DNA from: Mesaphorura yosii
Lineage: Eukaryota > Arthropoda > Collembola > Poduromorpha > Tullbergiidae
DNA: 64,000 nucleotides
Direction of reading: 5' to 3'
Assembly (NCBI GenBank): GCA_009869945.1
Contig: WIXG01000232.1
Location: 61,743-125,742 of the forward strand
Of this stretch, positions 49,801 through 59,837 are shown piece by piece; the stretch's first letter is position 1; each line of letters starts with the position of its first letter. The notes under the pieces were generated by a model, which was given only the letters and a program-made list of their open reading frames with translations, did no database searches and had not been told where the DNA came from. The position numbers and the translations under genes are program-made.

Positions 49801-52800
49801 CCAGACACCCGACGACGCGTGCCGTACGTGATTAACACGGTTTCTGCGAATTGTTGTTGAACAGCACGAGTGAGAATACGAAATGAAACGTATCTCTCCG
49901 GATTACACGTAAAACGGGTATAAATCGATCGTTCCGCCAAGCTTTATTTCCAAATAATGAAAAGACGGTGGCATAAAAAGATTTGTAGGTCTTCTCTTTG
50001 CATTGCTCCAGCAGAGAAAATAGAAATGGAGAAAGCAAACCACATCAGGAGCAGGGAAGGACGTGGAGAAGAGTTCTGAATGCGTAATAATAATAAAACA
50101 ATTGTAAAACGAAAACGAAGAACGTGCCCGAAGGAAGAAATGAGAAAGGTGAGAAATGCCAGGCCGAGAGAGGTAAGTGGAATACAAATTACAGGACCAA
50201 ACCAAATACGCGCAAGTACCAGTAAACGCCAAGCTCAAACCAAAAGAGAGTTCAAGGCAAACTCGATCTAGTCGAGTACGATTTGTTTGTTTTGCAATGC
50301 AATATCTTCTCGCTTCCAGACTCACAGCGGAGCGAAGGCATAGCGCACAATCTGACTAAATTTCATTATCGAACGAGCAGTTCAATGAAACCTTGCTTGG
50401 CATGGATGCATAGTCAGATTAATTACAGGTCTGAATTAGCAGGCAGGAAGTTCGTGACTCTGCTCTCTCTCTCTCTGGTTCAGATGAAATGAAGAACACA
50501 ATGCAAATATGAAATGAAACTATGAACAAGTTGACTGCGATCGCTCAAAGTCAAATCTGTTGCAGAATTCTGACTGCCTGCCATGCATGTCGACGGAAGC
50601 AATTTTGCGACAGCAGCAGCGGCAGCGTATTCTTCGACTAATATTTGCCTTGAAATTATTTTCAAATTACAATTTTTAGTACTGGGAACGTGTATGCCCG
50701 CTCGTGCCCGTGATTTTCAGAAATCGCGCATCTCACGCACAAAGATCTGATCCACTTGTTGCATTCGTTTTTTTTTCGCCAGTTGTGAATTGTGACCAGC
50801 ACAGCGGCTGATTCTACACTGCAAATTGAATTTACCTCTTTCGCTTGGACTCCTATTATTAGTTTGTATTAGTGTGCATCATGTAAATGTATGTAAACAT
50901 CTGAAGCAAGCCGGGCTGACACTGTTTTTATTTTCTCGAGGCTCGGGACTTTGCTAACTTTGTTTCAAGAAAGACAAACCAATTTTACATGTCAGTTTCA
51001 GCTACAGCTTCAGCTAAGCACCGCTCCAACTCAAAGACGAACTGAAACCCACCGGCCGAAAAGCTCCGTTTGGCGTGCACACGGCGTGTTGCGTTATTTT
51101 CTTGCTTACAAAGATAAATCTCACTTTGTGCAGCTGAAAGCTGAATCCGCCTCACCACAACACTGCGAGCGCAGCGCAGTGTAGCAAACAAAGTGAACAA
51201 AGTTTGGCAAAAAGATTTGATGTTATTTTCTTTCAATTTACATATAATAAAGGTAGAAAATCAATACTTTCATTTGGTTCCTAAAGCATTGCACAGCACA
51301 AGCACGCTTTCACCTCTTCGCTTCGCTTCGTTCCGAACACTAAGCAAGGCGAGTACATTATTACAAATCACGCTCATTTAGCCCGCATTGTTGCAGAAAG
51401 GCACCTAATTTGCACGGTAAACATCAAGGAACATCGCTGCGTCTCGTAAAATTATGAAGACTGCCTTCGTTTCGTTTCGTTCGTGGCCGGCACGAGTATT
51501 TTTCAGGCTTTAGGATGACAGATCCATTTCTCAAAGAAAGTAAATTCAATACAAATACTTCCGCTATGCTAAGAAAATTGACTTGGCTTCACTTGGGCTC
51601 TGACACTGATACCCTTCGGAAAGGTAATCCGGATATTCGAATCTTGTTTCGCATGGATTTTGTGTCGTATGGCGTCCCGTGTTTGTGTTTACAGAAGGTA
51701 ATAAGAACGTACTGGTACTCGTACTCGTATTCGGAGACTGGAGAATCAAATTAGCAATTGAAGGTACTTCTGGAAAATACAATTTGTAACGAACATTTTG
51801 CATGCAGTAATCAAATAAGTTTCTGTTCAATATCCTCGTATTCGTAAACGTGCCGTGTCGTAGACCGGGTTTCCATTTCTGTTCAAACACGCAGTACGCG
51901 CAATGAAACGCGCATTTCCAATCAATTCATGAGTGTTTGAACTTATAACCCATAAACCAATCGTGGATGACAAGAATTTTCTGTAAAAGGACAGCTTAAA
52001 CGGAAAAACGGATACAGCCTGACACTGATGACAGCTTTAATGATATGTGACGCTGATACCGAATATGAAAGGTGATTGCTTCCATTTCCCATTCCATTCC
52101 CTTAAAAGCTGGCATTGGTAGTACTCATCTATTAATTAAATTCCCACTTTCACTGCGTTTATGAATGACGTCGTTCACAAACGTTAACGTAAACACGCTG
52201 CACAACATGGTTTTCTCTTTTATTTATTCATTCCTCTTATCTCGTCAGAATTAGTTTGCATTCCAAGCACGCACGCTGTGTTTCCTACATCCTGTCACAT
52301 CTGTTTAAAATTTATTTACTGGTGAATCAGTGTTCAGTGAATCCTCCCCGAACGTTGAATGAGAATGCTCACTCGCAGTAAAGTAATGATAAACACTTAA
52401 TTTTCCAGAACCTACGGTTCAAAAGCGAGAGAAACTCTGTTCCGTTGCCGCGAGCGAACCAAAGCAAAAGCACGATCAGGGCATCCAAATTTCTAATCTT
52501 CATTCAATTCAATGCGCGCCCCGTACAATCTTTTTGGTCGTGGCCTGGAAAGGCTTCAGATTAAATCGAAATGATTGAAAATTGAATGGTAACTCAAACG
52601 AATAGAAAATCGAAAAATGAATCCCATTATCCAAATTGCGCACAAGGAAAGTAACTGCAACTTTATTGAGTGCGTTGAAGCTCTACTTCATATTCACATG
52701 CCAGACGAAGCCTTTTACATTTTATTGGAAGGAAGTTTGCATTTGTGTAAACTTATTTATTATCGCCAATTGAATTATGATAATGCAATATGGTCGGTCT

Positions 52801-53271
52801 CACTTTGGAGCTTCGTCTGTGAGTAACTTAATAAAGAGCAGTTAAGTTAATGTAGTATACAATTTGGCCTTGGCTGTGTGACGGTTTGTCAGAAACTGAA
52901 AGCGGAGAAAGCTGAGCGAGCGGGAATGCTAATATTCATCTTTCACGCGCAAAAACTTGGTATCAAGCCTTTGCAGCACTTGTCCTCATATTTGTTTAGG
53001 CGTTGTTAACGAACTACTAAAATATGAAATCAGCTCGATTCTGGAGGAAAGACACGTTTATAACCATACGCAAACAAATCCCTGCTCGAGGACGACGGAA
53101 GCCTTGAATATTGTTTGGCCTTTCACTCTGACAAGTGCTAATTCTTTATTATTCTTCAATGAATATAAATATCAATATAAATTCAAGCAAAAATACGATG
53201 CGGCTGTTGTGGTGTGGAACGGTGATTGAGTGAAGGCAATCAAGACGAGTTGTTATTTTCAACTTCCACGT
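40822..53271. other. 12.4-kb intergenic region upstream of gprs, no gene supported
   Basis: The region lies between the inferred gprs start exon and the NMD3 stop codon. It should contain the gprs promoter and possibly 5' non-coding exons. A stretch near 49593-49620 has a usable minus-strand donor (AAAAG|GTTAGT), but I cannot prove it is an exon. The longest frame, 48402-48977 minus, has no domain signature. Nothing else is supported. Confidence 0.55.
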
Positions 53272-55730
53272 TCATTCATCATCATCAACATCAATCTCGT
53301 CTTCATCATGATCCATTTCACTTAGCGTTAGATCGTCCAGCATTTCTTGCAGCGTAATTCTTGGTCTGTCCTCATCCTCGCCCTCGGTCGTATCTCCGAC
53401 TTCCACAGCATCCTTCATTTTCATGGAGTCCTTGTAAATGTTGACGGACTCGCGATACGCCGGATCCTCCTCCAAATCTTGCAAAAAGTCTTCGTAATCC
53501 CTGCATTTCAAGACATACGGCCTTCAATTTTGGCTAATTCAGTTTTGGTTTTCACTCCACTTAAGTCTAAGCCAACTAATTGAGTAAAGGTACTAATAAT
53601 TCTATCACCAACCTTGTAACACTTGCTGTATCCGCTGTTGGCAAAAAGTGGCGTAGCTTCCATCTTCTCTTCTGCTTTTGGTCAGAATAGATTTTCTTTA
53701 CCAAAACCACGTCGGGAATCGCGTCTGGCTTCATTTTGTCGAAATTGTCGTCGTTTATGTTTGTGTTCTTCATGTCAAACCTGAAAGCGAAGAATGAAAG
53801 CTCAGTGAGCGAGCTCAGAAATGAAGGTGGCCGCAAAGAAAGTGCGCAAATACCCAAGAACTGTATCTCCCACATTCAACAGGTGGCCCAAATGACTTCT
53901 GCAGTGAATTGGATTGTCTCCAACAGCATTCGCTTTCACCACGTAAATATCGGCTGGCAAATGCTAAAAACATCAAAACAAGTCGAGTTCTCACATTCTG
54001 TAGGCAATATCTTGGCAATCAATCGTGGGAATAACATCTCTATTCGCCATCATCAAAGGAATTGTGGAAGCGCTTATGGAGACCTCTCCTCTCCTCCTCG
54101 CAGTGATAAACACTTGAGTGTTATCTAGGGAATTATGAAAAATCGATAGACGAATAAATATGCAGTTCTTAGAAGTTAGAATTTCGCAATTTAAAGGAGA
54201 GGGCTGCTCGTGACATTTGTCAAAGAATATAAATTGCGCACGAAGTGATGTTATTTACGCCGCTACGTGTTAGAACATTTGTGAAAGCTCTCAGCTTTCT
54301 CAAGGTGATATTTGAATTAAGCTTTACAGGGCAGCTCAAATTCAACCGAGATTCAAGAACTTACTCTTTCAGAAATACCACCTTGGCCACTGAACTTCGC
54401 CTTCTTGATTATTGGCTCAACTTCCATTACGATAAATTCTGTCAAATTACGAGAAGAGCAGAGTGTTCCGAAAGGATACCGCCAAAATGTTGTCGAACTG
54501 ATTTCCGCAATTTGGGCACTTGCGGGATCAATTAAGTGAACCGCGTTTGTCACACGGTACACGACGCATATCTGCGATATTCCGCCGAGCTGATGAGCTA
54601 ATTTTGTTGGGAGACACACGATGGAGTCTTTGCAAATGGGAACCATCTCGACGCTGAATGTAAACTTGTAATTGTAGGTATTGTTGTGGGTGTCGTGTGA
54701 AATCAATTTTTTCGAATGCTCATATCGACAAGGGATCATTTGCATAAGGAAGTCCACCATTTTGCGAGCACGGGATTCGTTACTGTAATAGAAGTCGAGA
54801 CCGTCTGCGAATAAGCAAGCAAACGAGTAAATCGACCGATTCATCAAGTATTGATTAACTAGAATAATTAGCTGGTGAACTTCACTTACCGTGGTGCGGC
54901 TTCACACCATTAGCATTCTTGTGAGCACGAAACTTTAAGATTAACTGCTCCAAATAGTACATTGTTTTCTTGTGATCCGATTTTTGTCGAACTTGCACCT
55001 GGAATAAATTCATACTCAAACTCACTTATTTAGATTAGATGTAAAGTAAATGGACAAATTAGTTGTGAAATAGATATGTACCAGGGCTTTCCAGTAATCT
55101 TTCGCATCCGCTCGACGGCAATCATCACACAGCTGGCCAAGAGTAGTAAACTCGACCGTAAATATTTGCTGCAAAACTGCACCACCCATAACTTCAGCTT
55201 GAACAGTTAGCTTAATTCGAATTCGTTTTGAATGGGGCTCCGTCCAAATAAATCCAGCATCCACAAGTCGAAGCTTCGACAAACCCTTCAGTTTTTTCAG
55301 ACACAAGCCAAGAAGCTCTCGAGACTCAGGAGCAGCTCTTATCCACTGAGTTGGCGGCTGCAGGTATCTGCGCAAGTTCGAAAAATTAGCGTGAAACACA
55401 ATTAATTTGCACGTACTTAAATATAAAGGAAATCCGAATCTGATCATACCTTTCGCATCCTTTGCAGTGGGAAATCGTAGCCTGCTTAGGAATTGCTTCT
55501 GTGATATCAACTTGACCTCTAATGCAAGGTACACACATATTAGCTGCATTCGGCTCTATCGCAGTCCCACATTGACAGCAAAGTCTATATAAATCAGTGA
55601 TCATGTTAAATTAACTGCCGAACTCACGGCCAGGTCTGGCCTGTCTTTAGTTGTGTGCTTGTCAAGTAACTTACATGGTGCCAGGCGAGGTTGCGGCTGC
55701 CTGTGCTTGAGCAGGGTTCAAGTACTCCAT
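53272..55730 (-). CDS. NMD3: 60S ribosomal export protein NMD3
   Basis: NMD3 is the adaptor that links nascent 60S subunits to CRM1 for nuclear export. Eight exons in transcript order close perfectly in phase: 55675-55730 (ATG), 55450-55584, 55082-55367, 54890-54998, 54365-54804, 53854-53963, 53613-53780, 53272-53500 (stop). The product is 510 residues, the usual family length. The N-terminus has the zinc-binding pattern LCCQCGTAIEP, MCVPCIRGQVDITE and HCKGCERYLQPPTQW. The middle contains VQVRQKSDHKKTMYYLEQLI, GLDFYYSNESRARKMVDFL and KKLISHDTHNNTYNYKF. The C-terminus has DYEDFLQDLEEDPAYRESV and an acidic tail ending in DDDE, where export-signal and acidic sequences reside in the family. Introns are about 80-400 nt. 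It is divergent from the Sxl-like gene. Confidence 0.96.
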
Positions 55731-56027
55731 GTTTAAACACTGATTTTAATTGTAATTGACCAATCTTCGATTTTAACTATTTTAATAAGCCCAATAATAA
55801 ATACGAGATGACAATCCAAAATTCGCACGTGTCGTACCGTTTAAAAACTCACGATTCTGTGAACTTGTGCCTGTTCGTAAACCAGTCTTTGAGACAACGC
55901 GCGAGTTTGGCTGAGAATGGTTGGACTCCGTTTTCAAATTCGAGATTTCGACTTCTGAAATCGTAAAATCCAAAGAAACGAGACTCCGAAAATTGATTTG
56001 ATTGAAAGAAAAGTTAGGGTTAGGAGC
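55731..56027. promoter_or_regulatory. Divergent promoter region between NMD3 and the Sxl-like gene
   Basis: Only 297 bp separate the two start codons, which face away from each other, so both promoters and 5' UTRs must fit here unless upstream non-coding exons exist. A short GTTAGGGTTAGG motif sits at 56013-56024, just before the Sxl-like ATG. No TATA box is obvious. Confidence 0.6.
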
Positions 56028-56893
56028 ATGGCTTCGGAGCCAAGTCCAGATTACAATTACGATAGTTATGAGCCCGGTGCCAGCGCATCCGCACAGCCCC
56101 CGGATCAAGATCAGGAACTGGAGAGCCGAAAGAAGGCGAGCCTCATTGTAAATTATTTACCCCAAACATTTCTTGACAAAGATTTACTGGAGTTATTCTC
56201 ACCCTACGGCCAAATTGAGAACGTCCGCGTCATGAGAGATAGAAAGGTAAGATATGATTTTCGCTTATCAGTCCATCCGCTCGATAGGCGATGATTGTGA
56301 TTTTAATGATTATACCTAACATTTTCAGTCGGGTTACTCGTTCGGCTACGGATTCGTTAACTATGTGAAGGAGGAAGACGCAGCAATGGCAATCCAAAAC
56401 TTAAATGGACTGCGGGTAGCGGACAACAAAACCATCAGAGTCACATTGGCCCGACCTCCGTCAGATGAGATCAAGGACACAAATGTGTACATTACAAATC
56501 TTCCCAGGGACATCACGGAAGACCAATTAGTCAACATGTTTTCTCCATTCGGAGAAATTGTCCAAAAGAATCTCTTGTACGACAAGTACACTGGGTTTTG
56601 TCGCGGTGTTGCTTTCGTGAGGTAACTTTAATTGAATCTGACAATGAACATCTGTAACTTAAATGCTCCTATTTTCGGGCAGATACGATCGACGCGAGCA
56701 GGCGGCCGCTGCAATCGAGGCCATGAATAACTTCACTCCTCCAAACTCACTGGAATCAATCCGGTGCAAGTTGGCAGAAAATCATGGCAAGCAGAAGGCG
56801 GCGTACGTGTTAGGATTTCAGACTGGATACCATCAGTCCCACCATCGAGACAATCGAGAACCTAGATATCATAATCATGACAATCATAGTTGA
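56028..56893 (+). CDS. Sxl: Sex-lethal-like RNA-binding protein with two RRMs
   Basis: Three exons (56028-56246, 56329-56621, 56683-56893) close in phase and encode 240 residues. RRM1 (about 37-115) has RNP2 LIVNYL and RNP1 FGYGFVNY. RRM2 (about 124-205) has RNP2 VYITNL and RNP1 CRGVAFVRY, with the linker ARPPSDEIKDTN typical of the Sxl/ELAV family. There is no third RRM, which favours Sex-lethal over ELAV/Hu. The C-terminus is a short histidine-rich tail (HQSHHRDNRE, YHNHDNHS). Proteins of this family bind U-rich RNA and control splicing or translation; outside higher flies Sxl is generally not the sex switch. The first ATG (ATGGCTTCGGAG) is used because the frame upstream has no other ATG. 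An ATTAAA-type signal lies near 56910. Confidence 0.88.
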
Positions 56894-57839
56894 TTTCCAA
56901 CTGCTCTTAATTAAAATATGTTCTTGAATTTTATTATGTGTCCAGTTCAGTCTGTATTCAATTCGTATATTATTTATCTAGACTGTGAAATGTGTGAACG
57001 CAACATCGTTCATTTTTTACAAATCTGCCCTCATCCTATTGACAATTCGGGAGCGGAAGCGATTGCAGCTATAAATATCTGGCGATATGTAGTATCAGTC
57101 GATAAGAATGAGGAGGAGTACGCAGCGTGTCCACTGAAATTTTTCTTTGATGATTTCAGGAAGTAAAAGTTGCAAGAGAAAGCCAAGGTGGCAGCGGTTG
57201 AAGCAAGTGACACTTGGTAAATTTTAGGAGTCCGTTGTATTGATTTAAGTGTAATAGTTCTTCGACATAATATTTTCGCCTGCGCTTTCCTTCCTTGTGC
57301 TTTTCTTTGCGGAGAAACCTTCAGGATTCGGTTAAGAATAGGATGTTGAACAAAATAGCTATGCTGTGGCCCTCAGACAAGATGTTCTGATGATGCCGGT
57401 AAGTTTAATGAATACTACAACGTAACTCGGGTTATTTGATTTTCTTATGTTTCAAATATTCTGTTGTGTTTTTACAGCCTCCACAGTTCTAAAAGCCCAC
57501 CACGGGTTGTTAGAAGGAACTCGGTGGCAGGCGTTAGAGGTGTTGGGGTTGGCGAGGGAGTGGCTCGTGGAGGTGGAAGTGGACAGGGTGGAGAAAGACG
57601 AGGCCGGAGGAAAGGACTGAGGGATATTGTGGTGAATGGCAGAGGATACGGAATGCGGCATGGTATAGGTTGGTTTGTAGTGTGGGCAGGATGCGTGGCA
57701 AGAAGAGGTATTCGCCGTGGCGGAGGACGTGGGGGATGTGCAGGTGTGCGGGACATGAGGAATGGTGAGGGAAGAGAAGGAAGGAGCGTCAATTGACGCT
57801 CTGATTAAGAGGGAGATTCTCTCCCGAAAAGTTGTCTAG
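56894..57839. other. 3' flank of the Sxl-like gene and a G-rich tract
   Basis: 56894 to about 57470 looks like 3' UTR and spacer; the frame at 56918-57166 has no domain signature. 57515-57795 is strongly G-rich on the plus strand (repeated GGTGG, GAGGA and GGAG units). It abuts the BEL/Pao fragment, so it may belong to the same insertion. Confidence 0.5.
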
Positions 57840-58481
57840 GTGCAGGTGATCATCTTCGCTTACCGCATCGAGACCGTCGACATTCATCTGCTGCAATTCG
57901 ACGCCTCTCGCCTAGAACAATTTTTGGAAGCAGTCGACGAACTGTACAACGACACGTACACTGCCTCAGCAACTAAAGCCGAGTTTTTCGGAGTCCATGA
58001 AGCCGATTTTGACACTCTCAACGGCTGCATCAAAACCCTTCAAGTAAAAGTGGCTTCACTTATCGCACAAGTTAAGGAGAGAAAGAACAGGTCCACACTC
58101 TCGTCATCGTTTAAGCTCGACCGAATCAAATTGCCTCAATTCTCAGGCAATTTTGTAGACTGGCAGTCATTCCGAGACCTCTTCATCGCCTCCGTCCATC
58201 AGAATCCCACCCTGTCAGGAGCCGAAAAAATCATTTACCTCTAGTCGTGTCTGACTGGTGACGCTGCATCCATCGTCTCATCCTTCCAGGCCACCGAAGC
58301 CAACTACAAAGAAGCCTGGGCAGCAGTCATCAAAAGGTACGACAACAAGCGCGAAATCATCTTCGCGCATAACCACAAGTTCGTGGAGTTCAAGCCCCTC
58401 AAGAAGGAATCTTCTGCCGGCCTGCGTCAACTGTCCGACACCCTGAACGAGTGCATGTTTTTGAACCAGCTGACCAAGTGA
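57840..58481 (+). mobile_element. BEL/Pao retrotransposon gag fragment, degenerate
   Basis: One reading frame shows the gag-region signature of BEL/Pao LTR elements (DUF1759 family). It contains KLPQFSGNFVDWQSFRDLF, ASVHQNPTLSGAEK, SCLTGDAASIVSSF and, further on, KRYDNKREIIFAH and SAGLRQLSDTLNEC. The frame is broken by an in-frame TAG at 58242-58244 and ends at a TGA at 58479-58481, well short of the protease and polymerase. No LTRs or downstream pol were found nearby. It is a truncated, inactive copy. Confidence 0.88.
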
Positions 58482-58662
58482 TGTTTGAAGTTTGAATCTT
58501 GCTTAAATGATGTTTATCACTTATACTTGTGACTTGTAATTGATTTCCTTTATTGTCATCTTGTTCGTGTTTGTAGTTGCAGTTTTTGAATGGAATAAAT
58601 TGACTTGAAAAACAACGGGTGATTGCTCTTGAATCAGTTGAATTGCGGAAATATTGAACTTC

Positions 58663-59400
58663 TCAATTTTCCTCTTCGATGTCTTCGATGACCGACGCGT
58701 CTGTTTTGCTGTACACGCCCCCGCTCAGCGTCAACTGGTACTGTTGCTCCATTTGGGCGTCGACCAAGAAGAGCTTGATGATTGTCCCCTCCACGACGAC
58801 ATTCGACACCTTCTCCCCGGCCGGCACCAGCTTCTTGGCCGTTTGGTTCAGATACTTCAACAACGGGTTGGTGCGCACTCGCTCCAGAAACCGCTCAGCA
58901 AGCACGGACTCCTCGAGCCACTTCTGTAAGGCGACTTGCGGGCCCCCAAACTCCACGTCCAGGAAGGCGCAGGCGGCCTTCGCGAAGCAGATGCAGTTCC
59001 GGTTGTTGACGTGGTAGCTGTTCGGGCTGAAGTCCTTGCGGGCCTGTTTCATGAACCATCCGTCGAACTCGGCGTACGTGCGGGACGTGAGGCCAAACAT
59101 CTGCGACCCGGCAACGCTGCTCGTCAGCACTCGGTAGTTTCTGGGCATCGTGTTGTCCGCGTGCAACCCGTCCTGGGTGAAGTGGAAGAGCCGGTTGTAG
59201 ACGGCGACCCCGACGTGAAGATATTGCTTTGGGAGGCCGAGGGTTTCGGCGGGCAAGAATTCTGGGCAAGACAATAACCAAGGCATTTTAGGAATGAAGT
59301 CCGTAGTCTGCTGACTGATTCGCTTACCCTGCATCGGGAAGAGGTCCCAGCCGAAGACGAAGGCGACGTATTTCTTGGTTGAATCCGCACCTGACGCCAT
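58663..59400 (-). CDS. PPPDE-type (desumoylating isopeptidase-like) protein
   Basis: Two exons are likely: 59328-59400 (ATG) and 58663-59261. They are separated by a 66-nt GT-AG intron (59262-59327) that is a multiple of three and has no in-frame stop. Spliced length is 223 residues; unspliced it is 245. After splicing, QEFLPAETLGLPKQYLHVGV places H40 in LHVGVAVYNRLFHFT and C114 in YHVNNRNCICFAKAACAF. That is the His...Cys arrangement of the PPPDE papain-like fold, whose members act as deSUMOylating or deubiquitinating isopeptidases. The C-terminal 80 residues are unassigned and end in an acidic IEDIEEEN. An LRAT/NlpC-type fold is an alternative, given the similar His/Cys order. It is divergent from the kinase gene. 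Confidence 0.72.
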   Translation of the reverse strand: MASGADSTKKYVAFVFGWDLFPMQGKRISQQTTDFIPKMPWLLSCPEFLPAETLGLPKQYLHVGVAVYNRLFHFTQDGLHADNTMPRNYRVLTSSVAGSQMFGLTSRTYAEFDGWFMKQARKDFSPNSYHVNNRNCICFAKAACAFLDVEFGGPQVALQKWLEESVLAERFLERVRTNPLLKYLNQTAKKLVPAGEKVSNVVVEGTIIKLFLVDAQMEQQYQLTLSGGVYSKTDASVIEDIEEEN

Positions 59401-59837
59401 GGCGAATGGATTCCGGGCGATTCCAGAGGCAGAAACTGAACAAACTGGCAGTGATTATTTTCGCCTTTGTGTTAATTCGCGCTACTTGCTCTTGAACCGC
59501 AGAGTGTACTGCTGTCGGCGCGCTCCTCCTAATCTCTGATCATTGCGGGTTGCAGAATTGCGGTGCAGCGTATTGTGCTGTGCACGGTGTGTCACAGTAG
59601 GCGATTTCACGATTGCTTGTGCGGCAACCTAAAGCAAGCGAGAAGAGAAGGCCAACGTGCCAATAAATGTCGACATAAATCACTTGATTACACACATAAA
59701 CATAAACTCACTTAACTCACGTGCTATGCACTATCACTATCAAGTATCAAGTGCAGATGCGAATCCAGAGCACCCGTTCCGATTTCGAAACGGCGGCTCT
59801 CCTCTGCTTGCATTTGTGAATTGTGAATCAGTGCATC
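59401..59837. promoter_or_regulatory. Divergent intergenic region between the PPPDE and kinase genes
   Basis: 437 bp lie between start codons that face away from each other. It should contain both promoters and 5' UTRs. No specific element is identified. Confidence 0.5.

Noticed and set aside
55998-56027. Extended N-terminus of the Sxl-like protein
   Set aside because: The upstream part of the frame begins at TTG, not ATG; the ATG at 56028 is preferred.
56918-57166. 82-codon frame after the Sxl-like gene
   Set aside because: No domain signature; fits 3' UTR. It could only matter if an alternative 3' exon exists.
57464-57796. Gly/Arg-rich 110-codon open frame
   Set aside because: It arises from the G-rich nucleotide bias and its complement is equally open; not a supported gene.
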